Assembly (NCBI GenBank): GCA_036268995.1
Contig: DATATB010000087.1
Location: forward strand, 1 to 64,000
Direction: 5' to 3'
From: DATATB01 sp036268995
GTDB lineage: Bacteria > Planctomycetota > Planctomycetia > Pirellulales > PNKZ01
DNA: 64,000 nt
Position 1 is the first letter of the stretch. Each line of letters begins with the position of its first letter. A program made the position numbers and the translations under genes. The notes under the pieces are model-generated. The model did not search any database and was not told where the DNA came from. It saw only the letters and a program-made list of their open reading frames with translations. Of the stretch, positions 1 to 10,826 are shown in pieces.

Positions 1-1214
1 TCCAAGGCCTTGAGCACGATGGTTTCCAGGTCGCGCGGCGCGTCGGGACGCAGTTCCACCAGCGGCGGCACCACGCCCGAACTGACTTGCCGCACCAGGC
101 TGGTGCGATCGTCGGCGTCGAAGGCCGGCCGCAGGGCGATCAACTCGAACAGCGTCAGCCCCAGGGCGAAGATATCGGTCCGCGCGTCGATCGCCCCGAA
201 GAACGATTCCGGCGCCATGTAGCGCAGCGTGCCGACCAGGTCGCCGGTGTTGGTCAGGTTATCCTGCTCGCTGGCCTTGGCCAGGCCAAAGTCGGTAACC
301 CACACCGTGCCGCCGGTATCCAGCAGCAGGTTTGCCGGCTTGATATCGCGATGCAGAATCCCGTGAGCGTGCGCATAGGCCAGAGCCTCGGCCACTTGCA
401 CGCCCACGCGAGCCACGTTGCGCCAATAGGTGCGGCCCGTCTGCGGCCCGTGCAACTCCAGGGCCGTACTGGCGCGCGATTTTCGTACCACGCTCTTTTC
501 GACGTCGGCCGAGGCATCGGCGCTGGGCAGTTCGATGCGTTCGGTGGGCGAGGCCACGCGCGTCGCGGTGTGGCCGAAGCCATTGGGGCTCAAATGCGGG
601 TCGACGGCCGTCACGTCCTCGGGCCCGGCATGCGGCGGCACCGGCGGATTGACGGACAACCGGGGCTCGCGGTCGTGCGTGTGCTGCATGCGCAGATCGA
701 GCAGCACCTGCTCCAGGCCGCGGCCGTCGATGTATTGCATCACGTAGTAGTGCAGGCCGTCGCTTTCGCCGACGCCGAACACCGGCACGATGTTCGTATG
801 GTGCAGCCGGGCGGCCGCCTGGGCCTCGCGCTTGAATCGGGCCAACTGCCGGGCATCGAGCATCGGCCCGCCGAGTAACACCTTGAGCGCCACGCGCCGC
901 CCAAGCGACTCCTGCTCGGCTTCGTAGACCACGCCCATGCCGCCCCGGCCGATCTGACGCAGAATGCGAAAGTCGCCCAGCCGCTGCGGGCACTTGTTTT
1001 CGGGGGCCAAGGCCACGTCGGAATGGACGCCCGTCAGACCCAAGTTGTGGTAGCTTTCGGCCGCCGCCGGCAATGCCCGCAGCAGGTCATCGGCGATCGC
1101 CGGGTATTGCCGGGCATATTCGGCCGGGGTCACGGATTCGCCGTCGCGGGTGCGGCTGACGAACTCGTGAACGAGCCGCTGAATCAATTCTTCCTGTGCG
1201 CTGGATTGGGTCAT
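1..1214 (-). CDS. Serine/threonine protein kinase, 3' end cut by window edge
   Basis: Hanks-type Ser/Thr kinase, about 404 residues visible; it runs off the left edge with no stop codon. Reading from the ATG at 1214, an N-terminal segment of about 70 residues (MTQSSAQEELIQRLVHEF...) precedes the kinase fold. The glycine loop reads IGRGGMGVVYE, the catalytic loop HRDIKPANLLLD, the metal-binding motif DFGLAK and the activation-end motif APE. A hinge insert of about 80 residues between the N- and C-lobe strands is typical of the expanded planctomycete kinase families. The substrate is unknown. The C-terminal part, often a TM segment plus WD40 or TPR repeats in these families, lies outside the window. 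Confidence 0.93.
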   Translation of the reverse strand, partial: MTQSSAQEELIQRLVHEFVSRTRDGESVTPAEYARQYPAIADDLLRALPAAAESYHNLGLTGVHSDVALAPENKCPQRLGDFRILRQIGRGGMGVVYEAEQESLGRRVALKVLLGGPMLDARQLARFKREAQAAARLHHTNIVPVFGVGESDGLHYYVMQYIDGRGLEQVLLDLRMQHTHDREPRLSVNPPVPPHAGPEDVTAVDPHLSPNGFGHTATRVASPTERIELPSADASADVEKSVVRKSRASTALELHGPQTGRTYWRNVARVGVQVAEALAYAHAHGILHRDIKPANLLLDTGGTVWVTDFGLAKASEQDNLTNTGDLVGTLRYMAPESFFGAIDARTDIFALGLTLFELIALRPAFDADDRTSLVRQVSSGVVPPLVELRPDAPRDLETIVLKAL

Positions 1215-1380
1215 GCTCTGCGAGCCGCCGCGCTGCGATGCACAAGGTCCGCCGCCGGCCGGCCGTGGCATTTTTGCAGCCGCTGGCCAAAGCCGGCCTC
1301 ATTCCACTGCCTGGATCATACCACGGCCCAGTAGCAATGGGCGAGCACCCGCTAGCCCGGGGCAGAAGCCCACGAAGACT

Positions 1381-1400
1381 CATCCCGACGGAGCGGGATG
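1381..1400. repeat. Short palindrome downstream of the metal permease gene
   Basis: Seven-base arms CATCCCG and CGGGATG flank a 6-base loop, 15 bases beyond the permease stop. A near-identical hairpin occurs at 10807-10826. There is no T-tract, so it is not an obvious intrinsic terminator; a REP-like repeat is more likely. Confidence 0.5.
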
Positions 1401-1414
1401 TCTACGGTGACGGA

Positions 1415-2742
<1,328 letters not shown>

Positions 2743-2746
<4 letters not shown>

Positions 2747-3984
2747 TGAGCCTCCGAGCGGTCGTCGGCGGCGGTCGAAGATTCGGCTTCCAACTGCTGG
2801 ATGAGGTCGGGCGGCAACAGCGCGTCGATCGATTCGGTGTCCAGGTCGGCGTAGAGCGGGGCCAATTCCGGCGAGTTGAGAAACAGTTGCTGCCAGAGCC
2901 GCCGCCCGCGCACGATCTGTTCCGCCCGGCGCCGGCCGCTGACGGTCAGCCGCAATTGCCCTTGAGCATCGCGGACCACTGCCTGGGCTGCAATCAGCCG
3001 GCGAGTGGCGGCGGCCGTCGATCGATCGTCGATATCCACAATGGGACCGGCTTCGGCTTCGGCGGCCAGCACCCGGCCGAGCACGCCTTGTTCGGCAAAT
3101 CGCCGCGCAAAGGCGCTTTGGGATAACCGCAGCGCAAGGATCCCCCGGCGCGGAGCCGCGAGCATCGAGATGAAAAACACTGCCGCTCCGACCAGCACGA
3201 TCACCGGGCCGGCCGGCGTCAGGCTAAAGCGCGAGCTGAGCGCGGTTCCGACCGAGCCGATGGCGGCCCCCATCAACGCCGACAAGGCGAGCACGCCCGA
3301 CAGCCGCTCGGTCCAGAAGCGCGCCGCGACGGCCGGAATGATCAACAGCGCGGCCATCAGTACCACGCCGACTGCCGGCAGGCCGATCACGACCATCACG
3401 GCCACCAGCGCCGTGAGCAGCAAGTCGAGCGCCACGGCCGGCCAGCCTTGCACCCGAGCGAAACCCGGATCGAAGGCTACGACCTTAAATTCCTTGTAGC
3501 AAGCGACGATCAACAGCAAGCACGCGGCCGAAACGCCGGCGATCAAGTACACGTCCTGGGCCCGCATGCCGGCGGCGGCTCCGAGCGTGTACGAATCGAG
3601 CCCGGCCCGGCTGCCGCCGGTGGTGCCGGTTTGAATGAAGCGGCTGAGCGAGGTGCCGGCGGCAAAGAACACGCTGAGCACGATGCCGATGGCCGCGTCT
3701 TCCTTGATGCGCGTATAGCGGCGCAACAGCGACACGACCAGCACCCCCAGCAAGCCAGTCACCAGTGCGCCGCACAGCATGACCGGCAAGCTGCGCTCCT
3801 GCCAAACCAAAAATCCAAGACAGATGCCCGGCAATCCGGCGTGGGCCAGCGCGTCGCCCAACAGTGCCCGGCGGCGCAACACGGCAAAACAGCCGGCCAG
3901 TCCCGCACCCGCCCCCAGCACGCTGGTGCCGGCCAGCACCACGATCGTGTTGTAGTTCGGCCACCAAGACGAGGGCCAGTTCAC
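2743..3984 (-). CDS. Second metal ABC transporter permease, also with a DtxR-like tail
   Basis: ABC-3 family permease, 413 residues, partner of the adjacent permease gene. Motifs include LRRRALLGDALAHAGLPGI near residue 40 and GVVLMAALLIIPAVAA in a later helix. After about residue 285 comes a soluble tail that can be read as a winged helix (AATRRLIAAQAVV, then LRLTVSGRRRAEQIVRGRRL) followed by a shorter dimerisation-like part. The start is GTG at 3984: it overlaps the ATPase stop (GTGA), and the protein then begins just before the first TM helix. A longer upstream reading would only run through the ATPase gene in the wrong frame. Confidence 0.88.
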
Positions 3985-4745
3985 GCGCTGCGCTCCTTCA
4001 TGCGCACGGCCTCGGCCGCGTCGTCCAGCAGCGGCAAACGTCCGCCGTACGTTTTGCGGATGTTCTCGGGCGTGAACGTCTCGGGCGTCGGCCCGGCCGC
4101 CACCAGGCGCGTGTTGAGCATCACGACCTGCTCGAAGTATTGGGGCACGGTGCGAAGATCGTGGTGCACGACCAGCACCGTCTTGCCCTGGCTGCGCAGC
4201 TCGCGCAACAGGCCGAAGACCACGCGTTCGGTCGTGGCATCGACGCCGGCCATCGGCTCGTCCATCAGGTAAATTTCGGCTCGCTGGGCCAGGGCACGGG
4301 CCAGAAACGTGCGTTGCTGCTGGCCGCCGGAAAGCTGGCCGATTTGCCGGCCGGCTAACTCGGCCAGCCCGACGTGGCCCAAGCATTGCCGGGCCCATTG
4401 ACGCTGCCGCGCGCCGGGTCGGCGAATCCAGCCCAGCTCGCTGTAGGTGCCCATCAGCACCACGTCCAGCACGCTGACGGGAAAGTCCCAATCCACGCTC
4501 TCGCGCTGCGGCACATAGCCGATGGCCTTGCGCTGCCGCTCGACCGGCTCGCCAAAAATCCGCACCGAGCCGCTGGCCAGCGGCACCAATCCCAGGATGG
4601 CCTTGATGAACGTGCTCTTGCCCGCGCCGTTAGGCCCCACGATGCCCACCAGGCTGGGCTCAGCCAGCGTGAAATCGACATCCCACAGCACCGGCTTGCG
4701 GTGATACGCGACGGTGATGTCGTGGACGTCGAGGACGGGAGGCAT
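3981..4745 (-). CDS. Metal ABC transporter ATP-binding protein
   Basis: Cytoplasmic ATPase of the Mn/Zn/Fe importer, 254 residues, normal for ZnuC/MntA/TroB. Walker A is GPNGAGKST, the Q-loop region reads VPQRESVDWDFPVSVLDVV, the signature is LSGGQQQR, Walker B is EIYLMDEP, and the switch histidine is in VVHHDL. The DWDFP-SVxDVVxMG segment is characteristic of the manganese/zinc branch. The ATG at 4745 follows the stop of the binding-protein gene by only 2 bases, and its own stop overlaps the next GTG, so the four genes form one operon. Confidence 0.95.
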   Translation of the reverse strand: MPPVLDVHDITVAYHRKPVLWDVDFTLAEPSLVGIVGPNGAGKSTFIKAILGLVPLASGSVRIFGEPVERQRKAIGYVPQRESVDWDFPVSVLDVVLMGTYSELGWIRRPGARQRQWARQCLGHVGLAELAGRQIGQLSGGQQQRTFLARALAQRAEIYLMDEPMAGVDATTERVVFGLLRELRSQGKTVLVVHHDLRTVPQYFEQVVMLNTRLVAAGPTPETFTPENIRKTYGGRLPLLDDAAEAVRMKERSA

Positions 4746-4747
4746 GG

Positions 4748-5692
4748 TTATTTCAGGGCTCGGACGATGGTGTCGATGTTGTGGCGGACCATGCCGGGGT
4801 AGGTGCCGTCGGGGGTGCCGAGGCGGCCCATGGCGTCGGAATAAAGTTCGCCGCCGACGATCACGTGATGGCCGTGCGAGTCGCAGCCTTCGACCAGCGC
4901 TTCGACGTTGCGGCTGCTGACGCTCGACTCGACGAACACGGCCTTGATGCCGCGCTGGGTCATGAAGTCGACCAACTCGTTGATTTCGCGCACGCCCGCT
5001 TCGCTTTCGGTGCTTACGCCCTGGATGGCGCGAACGTCGACGTCGTACGCCCGGCCGAAATAGTGAAACGCATCGTGGGCCGTCACCAGCACGCGCCGCG
5101 CCGCCGGGATTTCGGCCAGCCGTCTGCGGCACTCGCTGTCCAACTCTTTCAATTCGGCCCGATACGTTTCGGCCCGCTGTGCAAAGTCGATGGTGTGTAC
5201 CGGATCGAGCGACGCCAACGCCTGCTCGACGCTCCGCGTCGTCTCGCTCCACAACGCGACATCGAACCAGACGTGCGGGTCGTATTGCCCCGGCGCAATC
5301 TCCAGCAGCCGCTTGGTCGGCAATTTAGCAGCGACGGCCACCACGCCGCGCCGCTGGGACATGCGGTCAAAGACCTCGGACATTTTGCCTTCCAGGTGCA
5401 GCCCGGAATACAAAATCAAATCGGCCTTGCTCAGCTTGACCACGTCGATGGTCGAGGGCTTGTAGAGGTGCGGATCGACGCCCTCGCCCATCAACTGTTC
5501 GACTTCGATCACGGGGCCGCCGATCATGCGGGCCAGGTCGGCCACCATGCCCGTGGTGCAGACGACACGGGGGCGGCCTTTTGGCTGGCCAGGGACATTC
5601 GCCGCGTCGGCGCCCGCCCCGCTGGGGCTGCAACCGGCCGCCATGCACAGGCACGCAAGCGTCGCAATCGGCCGCAACAGGCATCTGGCCAT
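4748..5692 (-). CDS. Metal-binding lipoprotein of the ABC importer (TroA/MntC/YtgA-like)
   Basis: Cluster A-1 (ZnuA/TroA) solute-binding protein, 314 residues. A type II signal peptide ends at Cys21 (MAAGC), so it should be lipid-anchored. Family motifs are present: GVDPHLYKPS with the first histidine ligand, YSGLHLEGKM with the second, VTAHDAFHYFGRAYD with the third, and a late acidic ligand region around GTYPGM. There is no long His-rich loop, which argues for Mn2+ or Fe2+ rather than the ZnuA-type Zn2+ system, though this cannot be settled from sequence. First gene of the four-gene operon. Confidence 0.93.
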   Translation of the reverse strand: MARCLLRPIATLACLCMAAGCSPSGAGADAANVPGQPKGRPRVVCTTGMVADLARMIGGPVIEVEQLMGEGVDPHLYKPSTIDVVKLSKADLILYSGLHLEGKMSEVFDRMSQRRGVVAVAAKLPTKRLLEIAPGQYDPHVWFDVALWSETTRSVEQALASLDPVHTIDFAQRAETYRAELKELDSECRRRLAEIPAARRVLVTAHDAFHYFGRAYDVDVRAIQGVSTESEAGVREINELVDFMTQRGIKAVFVESSVSSRNVEALVEGCDSHGHHVIVGGELYSDAMGRLGTPDGTYPGMVRHNIDTIVRALK

Positions 5693-5729
5693 TTCATTAC
5701 GCCGCGCCGCATGGGCCGCGAACGTCCAG

Positions 5730-5747
5730 TTTTTGATTATTCAAAAA
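5730..5747. promoter_or_regulatory. AT-rich inverted repeat, candidate operator of the metal-uptake operon
   Basis: Perfect 7-base arms TTTTTGA and TCAAAAA around a 4-base spacer lie 38-55 bases upstream of the binding-protein start codon, inside an unusually AT-rich stretch (about 5725-5775) in a GC-rich genome. A second feature there is a direct repeat of TTAAGAT on the minus strand. Position and symmetry fit an operator for a DtxR/MntR/Fur-type regulator. No characterised consensus was matched. Confidence 0.45.
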
Positions 5748-5817
5748 TTAATCTTAACTTGATCTTAAAAACTTAGCAACCGACATTCTGTCTCGGTAAT
5801 TCGGAATCGGAAGACAG

Positions 5818-5922
5818 TGACCACGGATCACACGGATGTCACGGATAAGAAAATGCACGGATGAAAAACCGCGATTCCCCAATTCCTTCGTCCATCCGTG
5901 TCATCCGTGTGATCCGTGGTCA
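5818..5922. repeat. Long imperfect palindrome, repeat family A (copy 1)
   Basis: Two 29-base arms (5818-5846 and 5894-5922) are reverse complements with one mismatch; each is itself built of ACGGAT-type units (TGACCACGGATCACACGGAT). Two further copies lie at 30433-30505 and 30605-30676. Translations such as TDHTDITD are spurious. The rest of 5923-6179 holds no gene I can support. Confidence 0.85.
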
Positions 5923-6179
5923 AATCCCCCCGGCTTTGCCCGTGAGAAGTTCGTTGCTCGCTGGTTTGTGAGCTGGCGTGCGCGAACAATTCCTGTGAAA
6001 TGCGGCTCTTGTGCACATTGCGCTTGTTTCCTCCGGTCGCCAGCGATCCCGGCTCGCCATGAGGAACGCCCCCAAGCTCGCCAGGCTTGTGTTGACCTAA
6101 AACCAATCCCTCTTTTATGATGCGGCGGCGCGGGCCTCCCAACCCAGCCGAGGCAAGCCAGCCGAGATTGCAGAACCGA

Positions 6180-7463
6180 ATGACTATGCTTACCAGTTCC
6201 ATCAGTCAGCGAGCCCGTCGGGCCGGCGGCCAGCCAATCAGCCAGTTGATGCATCAAGCTCTGGCCCAGCCCGAGTTGGTTTCGTTGGCGGCGGGCTTTG
6301 TCGATCCCCAGACCCTCCCAGTCGATGCGACCCGTCAGGCGATCGAAGCGGTGCTCGGCGACCCGCTACGAGCCCGCGCCGCGTTGCAATACGGCACGAC
6401 GCCGGGCTACCTGCCGCTGCGCGAAGCGGTGGTCGAGCAACTCGTGGCCGCCGACGGGCTGACCGGCGATACAGGTCTGTCGGCCGAGCGCGTGGTCATC
6501 ACGGCCGGTAGCAACCAGATGCTGCACCTGTTGGCCGATACGCTGTTCGATCCGGGCGACATCGTACTGTGCGCCGCGCCGACGTATTTCGTCTATGTCG
6601 GGCTGTTGCACAACCTGGGCGTCCGCACGCTGGGCATCGCCAGCGACGACAATGGGCTGGTACCCGAGGCGGTGGACGAGGCGTTGCAAGCGCTCGAGCG
6701 CGAGCGGCAGTTGCACCGGGTCAAGGCGATCTACGTGGTCAGCTACTTCGACAATCCGAGCGGGACGACGCTCTCGCACCAGCGGCGGCAACAGCTTGTC
6801 GAGCTGGCCCGACGCTGGTCGAAAGAGCACAAGATCCACGTGATCGAAGATGCCGCCTATCGCGACCTGCGTTTGGAAGGCCCCGATCTGCCCAGCCTGC
6901 TGGCCGCCGATCCCGAGGGGGACACGGTCATTTACACGCAGACGTTTTCCAAATCATTTTCGCCGGGCTTGCGCGTCGGCTGGGCCGTGCTGCCCGAGAC
7001 GCTCGTGGGTCCGGTGTGCGAACTGAAGGGCAATCTCGATTTCGGCTCGCCGAATTTTGCGCAGCACGTGATCTCAGTGGCTTTGGAGCGCGGGCTGGTG
7101 GCCGAGCAGTTGGGCCGGCTGCGAGCCGCATATCGGACGAAGCGCGATACGATGCTCGAGGGGCTCGAGCGGCACATGCGCAAACTCCCGGGCGTACGCT
7201 GGGCCCATCCGACCGGCGGCTTGTACGTCTGGCTTGAGCTGCCCGAGCAAGTAGCCACGGGCCCCGACGGCCAGCTCTTTGACCAGGCCGTGGCCGAGGG
7301 CGTGCTCTATGTGCCCGGCGAGTATTGCTACGCGCCCGAGGGTGTGCCGGTGCCGCGAAACCGCATCCGCCTGAGCTACGGCGTGCAGTCGCCGGAGCGG
7401 ATTCGCGCGGGCATTGCCGCGCTGGCCCGGGCCGTGGGCCACCAGCTCGAGGATTGCCGATGA
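6180..7463 (+). CDS. PLP-dependent class I/II aminotransferase (2-aminoadipate aminotransferase-like)
   Basis: Fold-type I aminotransferase, 427 residues. The N-terminal SLAAGFVDPQTLP segment, the substrate region YGTTPGYLPLREAV and the PLP lysine in TFSKSFSPGLRVGW (Lys258) match the LysN/ARO8-like subgroup that also includes MocR catalytic domains. No helix-turn-helix is present, so this is an enzyme rather than a MocR regulator. The likely role is transamination of 2-aminoadipate, aromatic or branched-chain amino acids; the substrate cannot be fixed. ATG 6180 was chosen because homology-like sequence begins soon after (SSISQRARRAGG). Its stop overlaps the next start (ATGA). Confidence 0.9.
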   Translation: MTMLTSSISQRARRAGGQPISQLMHQALAQPELVSLAAGFVDPQTLPVDATRQAIEAVLGDPLRARAALQYGTTPGYLPLREAVVEQLVAADGLTGDTGLSAERVVITAGSNQMLHLLADTLFDPGDIVLCAAPTYFVYVGLLHNLGVRTLGIASDDNGLVPEAVDEALQALERERQLHRVKAIYVVSYFDNPSGTTLSHQRRQQLVELARRWSKEHKIHVIEDAAYRDLRLEGPDLPSLLAADPEGDTVIYTQTFSKSFSPGLRVGWAVLPETLVGPVCELKGNLDFGSPNFAQHVISVALERGLVAEQLGRLRAAYRTKRDTMLEGLERHMRKLPGVRWAHPTGGLYVWLELPEQVATGPDGQLFDQAVAEGVLYVPGEYCYAPEGVPVPRNRIRLSYGVQSPERIRAGIAALARAVGHQLEDCR

Positions 7464-8629
7464 AGTCTGCCTATCTGTGGTGGCTCGTTCCGCGACCGAT
7501 TCGGATCATCGATCGCTACCTGCTGCGGCAGTTCGTGCAGGTGTTTTTCATTTGTTGGTGCAGTCTCACCGGCTTGTACATTGTCTTCGACGCGTTCAGT
7601 AATCTCGACGAGTTCATGCGCTATGCCGAGAAGGAGGGGAACCTGCTCCAGATCATGGGCACGTTCTACGCCTACCGGTCGATTTACTTCTTCGACCGCA
7701 CCAGCGCCGTGCTGGCCATGATCGCCGCCATGTTCACGGTCACCTGGATTCAGCGGCACAACGAGCTGACCGCGCTGATGGCTGCCGGGATCACGCGCCG
7801 GCGGGTCGTGGTGCCGGTGATCGTGGCGGCGATGTGCGTCAGCGGGCTGTCGGCCGCCAATCGCGAACTGCTCATTCCGCGACTACGCACGGAGCTGGCA
7901 CGCAGTCCCAAGGACTTGATGGGCGACGCGGCCCAGGAACTGCGACCGCGCTACGACAACACGACCGACATCCTGTTTCGCGGCCAACAGACCTATGCCA
8001 ACGAAATGCGGATCCACAATCCCAGCTTTCTGCTCCCTTCGACGATCGACGCCGACGGGCGGCAAATCGTGGGAACGGACTGCTACTTTCAGTTGGCCAC
8101 GTCCACTCGCCCGTCCGGATACCTGTTCAAAGGCGTGAAGCAGCCGCTCGAGCTGCTCAAGGAGCCCGCCTTGAATCTCAAGGGCCGGACCGTGGTCTAC
8201 ACGCCCAAGAGTGCCGATTGGCTGGCTGCCGATCAATTGTTCGTGGCCAGCGACGTGAGCTTCGAGCAGTTGTGCGGAGGCCAGGCCTGGCGGCAGTTTT
8301 CGTCGACCGTGGACCTGATCGCTGGGCTGCACAATCCGAGCCTCGACTTCGGCGCCGATATCCGCGTGGCCATTCACAGCCGGGTGGTGCAGCCTTTGCT
8401 GGATATCACGCTCCTGTTCTTGGGATTGCCGCTGGTCTTGTCGCGCGAAAATCGAAATATGTTCGCGGCCATCGGCCTGTGCGTGATCCTGGTCGTGGCC
8501 TTCATGCTGCTGGTGCTCGCCTTTCAATACGCGGGCGGCAGCTACCTGCTCGATCCGGCCCTGGCCAGTTGGATGCCGCTGATGATTTTCGTGCCGGCCG
8601 CGGTTGCCATGTTCGATCGCGTGGAGTAG
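7460..8629 (+). CDS. LptF/LptG-family permease (YjgP/YjgQ)
   Basis: Inner-membrane component of lipopolysaccharide-type export, 389 residues. Four or more TM helices are visible in the usual pattern: two near the N-terminus (IDRYLLRQFVQVFFICWCSL, then the helix around AVLAMIAAMFTVTW), a large periplasmic middle (about residues 120-290, beta-jellyroll in the family) and TM helices at the C-terminus (LDITLLFLGLPLVL, IGLCVILVVAFMLL). It implies an outer membrane. The ATG overlaps the aminotransferase stop by 4 bases, so the genes are translationally coupled although functionally unrelated as far as I can tell. Confidence 0.88.
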   Translation: MKSAYLWWLVPRPIRIIDRYLLRQFVQVFFICWCSLTGLYIVFDAFSNLDEFMRYAEKEGNLLQIMGTFYAYRSIYFFDRTSAVLAMIAAMFTVTWIQRHNELTALMAAGITRRRVVVPVIVAAMCVSGLSAANRELLIPRLRTELARSPKDLMGDAAQELRPRYDNTTDILFRGQQTYANEMRIHNPSFLLPSTIDADGRQIVGTDCYFQLATSTRPSGYLFKGVKQPLELLKEPALNLKGRTVVYTPKSADWLAADQLFVASDVSFEQLCGGQAWRQFSSTVDLIAGLHNPSLDFGADIRVAIHSRVVQPLLDITLLFLGLPLVLSRENRNMFAAIGLCVILVVAFMLLVLAFQYAGGSYLLDPALASWMPLMIFVPAAVAMFDRVE

Positions 8630-8680
8630 AGGACGCCGGAATTCTCACGAGTTCCGCTACGAAGAAGCTGAGACTGAGCC

Positions 8681-10351
8681 ATGTCGGAACATGCCACGCC
8701 TTGGGTGGAAGGTTTGACCATCGGCGAGGTGCTCCGCCGCACTGCCGAGCGCTATCCGACGCACGACGCGGCGATCTTTCCGGCCCAGGGGCTCGAACTT
8801 TCCTACGCGAAGTTTGCCGCGGAAGTCGACGCGGCCGCCCGCGGGCTGCTGGCGCTGGGCATCGGCAAAGGCGATCATGTGGCGATCTGGGCCACGAGCG
8901 TTCCGCAATGGGCGCTCTTGCAGTTCGCCACCGCGCGGATCGGGGCCGTGCTGGTGACGGTCAATCCCGCGTATCGGCCGTTCGAGCTGGAATACGTGCT
9001 GCGGCAGAGCGACGCCGTGGCCTTGTTCCTGGTCGATCGGTTCAAGACCTCCGACTATCACGCCATGCTGGGCGAAGTCTGCCCCGAACTGCACCAGCCC
9101 TCGCCCGGCCAGTGGACGGCGGCTGGATTTCCCCGCCTGCGCTGGGTCGTGACCGTGCGCGGCCAGACGCCCGGCGGGGCGATCTCGTGGGATGAAATGC
9201 TCGCGCGCGGCCGGCAAAATGCGGCCGATCTCGACGCGCTCGGCCGCGAGCTTTCGCCCGGCGAGCCGATCAATATCCAGTACACGTCCGGCACCACCGG
9301 TTTTCCCAAGGCCGCCACGCTCAGCCATCGCAACCTGCTCTTGAACGCCTACTATGTCGGCGCCTGCCAGCGGATGTCGGCCGATGATCGCATCTGCATT
9401 CCCGTGCCGTTTTATCATTGCTTTGGATGTGTGCTGGGCACGCTGTGCGCGGCCGTGTATGGGGCGGCCATGATCGTGCCGGCCGATTCGTTCAATCCCA
9501 CTGCCACGCTCGAGGCCATCGAACGCTATCGGGCCACCGTGATCTACGGCGTGCCGACTATGTATATCGCCCAACTGCAAGACCCCACGTTCGCCAGCCG
9601 CGATCTCAAGAGCCTGCGGACGGGCATCATGTCCGGCAGCCCCTGTCCGATCGAAGTCATGCGGCGCGTTGTAGACGTGATGGGCGTGCGCGACATCACC
9701 ATCGCCTACGGCCAGACCGAGGCCTCGCCGGTCATCACCCAGACGCGGATGGAAGACCCGATCGAGCTGCGGGTCGAAACCGTCGGCCGGCCGCTGCCGG
9801 GTGTGGAAGTCAAGCTCGTCGATCCGGCCAGCGGCGAAACGCTGGGCGACAATGTGCAAGGCGAGCTGTGTGCCCGGGGACACGTCGTGATGCTCGGCTA
9901 TTACCACAATCCGGAAGCCACGGCCGCGGCCATCGACCGCGAGGGCTGGCTGCACACGGGCGACCTGGCCGTGCGTCAGCCCAACGGCTATTACCGGATC
10001 ACCGGCCGGATCAAGGATCTGGTCATCCGCGGCGGCGAAAACATTTACCCGCGCGAAGTCGAGGAATTTCTTTTCACGCATCCGGCCGTCGAGCAGGCCA
10101 GCGTGGTCGGCGTGCCCGACGTCAAGTACGGCGAGGAGCTGTGTGCCTGGATCAAGCTCAAGAGTGGCGCCGACTGCACGGCCGAGCAGCTCCGCGAGCA
10201 CTGCCGCCAGAAGCTCGCCCACTACAAAGTCCCGCGCTACATCAAGTTCGTCGACGCCTTTCCCCAAACCGTCACCGGCAAGATCCAAAAGTTCAAAATC
10301 CGCGAAGCGATGGTCGCAGAATTGAACTTGGCCGAACCGGAAACGGCGTGA
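8681..10351 (+). CDS. Acyl-CoA synthetase (AMP-forming), ACSF2/FadD-like
   Basis: ANL-superfamily adenylating enzyme, 556 residues, that activates a fatty or other carboxylic acid as acyl-AMP and transfers it to CoA. The P-loop-like motif is YTSGTTGFPKAATLSH, the A5 region AYGQTEASPVIT, the A7/A8 region HTGDLAV...GRIKDLVIRGGENI, and the C-terminal catalytic lysine lies in TVTGKIQKFK. The segment GIMSGSPCPIEVMRRV is typical of the medium-chain ACSF2-type subgroup. The chain-length preference is inference. It stands 51 bases after the LptF-like gene on the same strand. Confidence 0.93.
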   Translation: MSEHATPWVEGLTIGEVLRRTAERYPTHDAAIFPAQGLELSYAKFAAEVDAAARGLLALGIGKGDHVAIWATSVPQWALLQFATARIGAVLVTVNPAYRPFELEYVLRQSDAVALFLVDRFKTSDYHAMLGEVCPELHQPSPGQWTAAGFPRLRWVVTVRGQTPGGAISWDEMLARGRQNAADLDALGRELSPGEPINIQYTSGTTGFPKAATLSHRNLLLNAYYVGACQRMSADDRICIPVPFYHCFGCVLGTLCAAVYGAAMIVPADSFNPTATLEAIERYRATVIYGVPTMYIAQLQDPTFASRDLKSLRTGIMSGSPCPIEVMRRVVDVMGVRDITIAYGQTEASPVITQTRMEDPIELRVETVGRPLPGVEVKLVDPASGETLGDNVQGELCARGHVVMLGYYHNPEATAAAIDREGWLHTGDLAVRQPNGYYRITGRIKDLVIRGGENIYPREVEEFLFTHPAVEQASVVGVPDVKYGEELCAWIKLKSGADCTAEQLREHCRQKLAHYKVPRYIKFVDAFPQTVTGKIQKFKIREAMVAELNLAEPETA

Positions 10352-10375
10352 GAGGGCGACGATTCGTCCATCCCG

Positions 10376-10750
10376 ATGTTCGTGATTCCGCCAACGGTCC
10401 GTCAACAGCTTGTTCGATTTGTGATCGCGGCCCTTTGCGGCGCGGCTGCTGATTTAGTCGTAGCTCTTTTGATTGACTTTGATACGATGGGCGGCGCGCT
10501 GATCGTAGCGGCATGCACGCTACCGTCGGTCTTGCTCGAGGTGTTGTTAGCGTCGCGGCGCATAAAATGGGTTTGGAGGTGCGGCGCATTCATCGTTTCC
10601 CTCCTACCTATGACCGTTTGGGCGTTGTTGGGCGTGACGTATTCGGTGGAAGGTTCCGAGATAGCGTACTATTTCCTCATCTGGTATTTTGCCGCGGCAA
10701 CCTGCGAATTGATCTGCCTTCGCTTTTTAAACCCTGTGAAAGTCACGTGA
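10376..10750 (+). CDS. Small integral membrane protein, unknown function
   Basis: A 124-residue protein with four hydrophobic segments (about residues 13-31, 38-57, 67-88 and 95-112), so probably four TM helices. No family recognised. It follows the acyl-CoA synthetase by 24 bases and may be co-transcribed. Base composition is lower in GC than its neighbours (many AT-rich codons), so transfer or relaxed selection is possible. Confidence 0.65.
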   Translation: MFVIPPTVRQQLVRFVIAALCGAAADLVVALLIDFDTMGGALIVAACTLPSVLLEVLLASRRIKWVWRCGAFIVSLLPMTVWALLGVTYSVEGSEIAYYFLIWYFAAATCELICLRFLNPVKVT

Positions 10751-10806
10751 AGAATGTGGTATTAGATGGGGAACTGTTTCGGCTCGCGCCTATACGTCAC
10801 CGTAGC

Positions 10807-10826
10807 CATCCCGCTCCGCCGGGATG
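10807..10826. repeat. Short palindrome, second copy of the CATCCCG hairpin
   Basis: CATCCCG and CGGGATG arms with a short GC loop, matching 1381-1400. It is followed at 10877-10903 by a related inverted segment (CTCGGCGGAGCGAG and a CCGTAG/CTACGG pair), so 10790-10905 looks like one larger imperfect palindrome between the membrane protein and the convergent SEC-C gene. Confidence 0.5.

Noticed and set aside
5828..6202. A 124-codon frame on the minus strand between the metal operon and the aminotransferase
   Set aside because: About half is repeat A; the rest has no ribosome-binding site or coding pattern.
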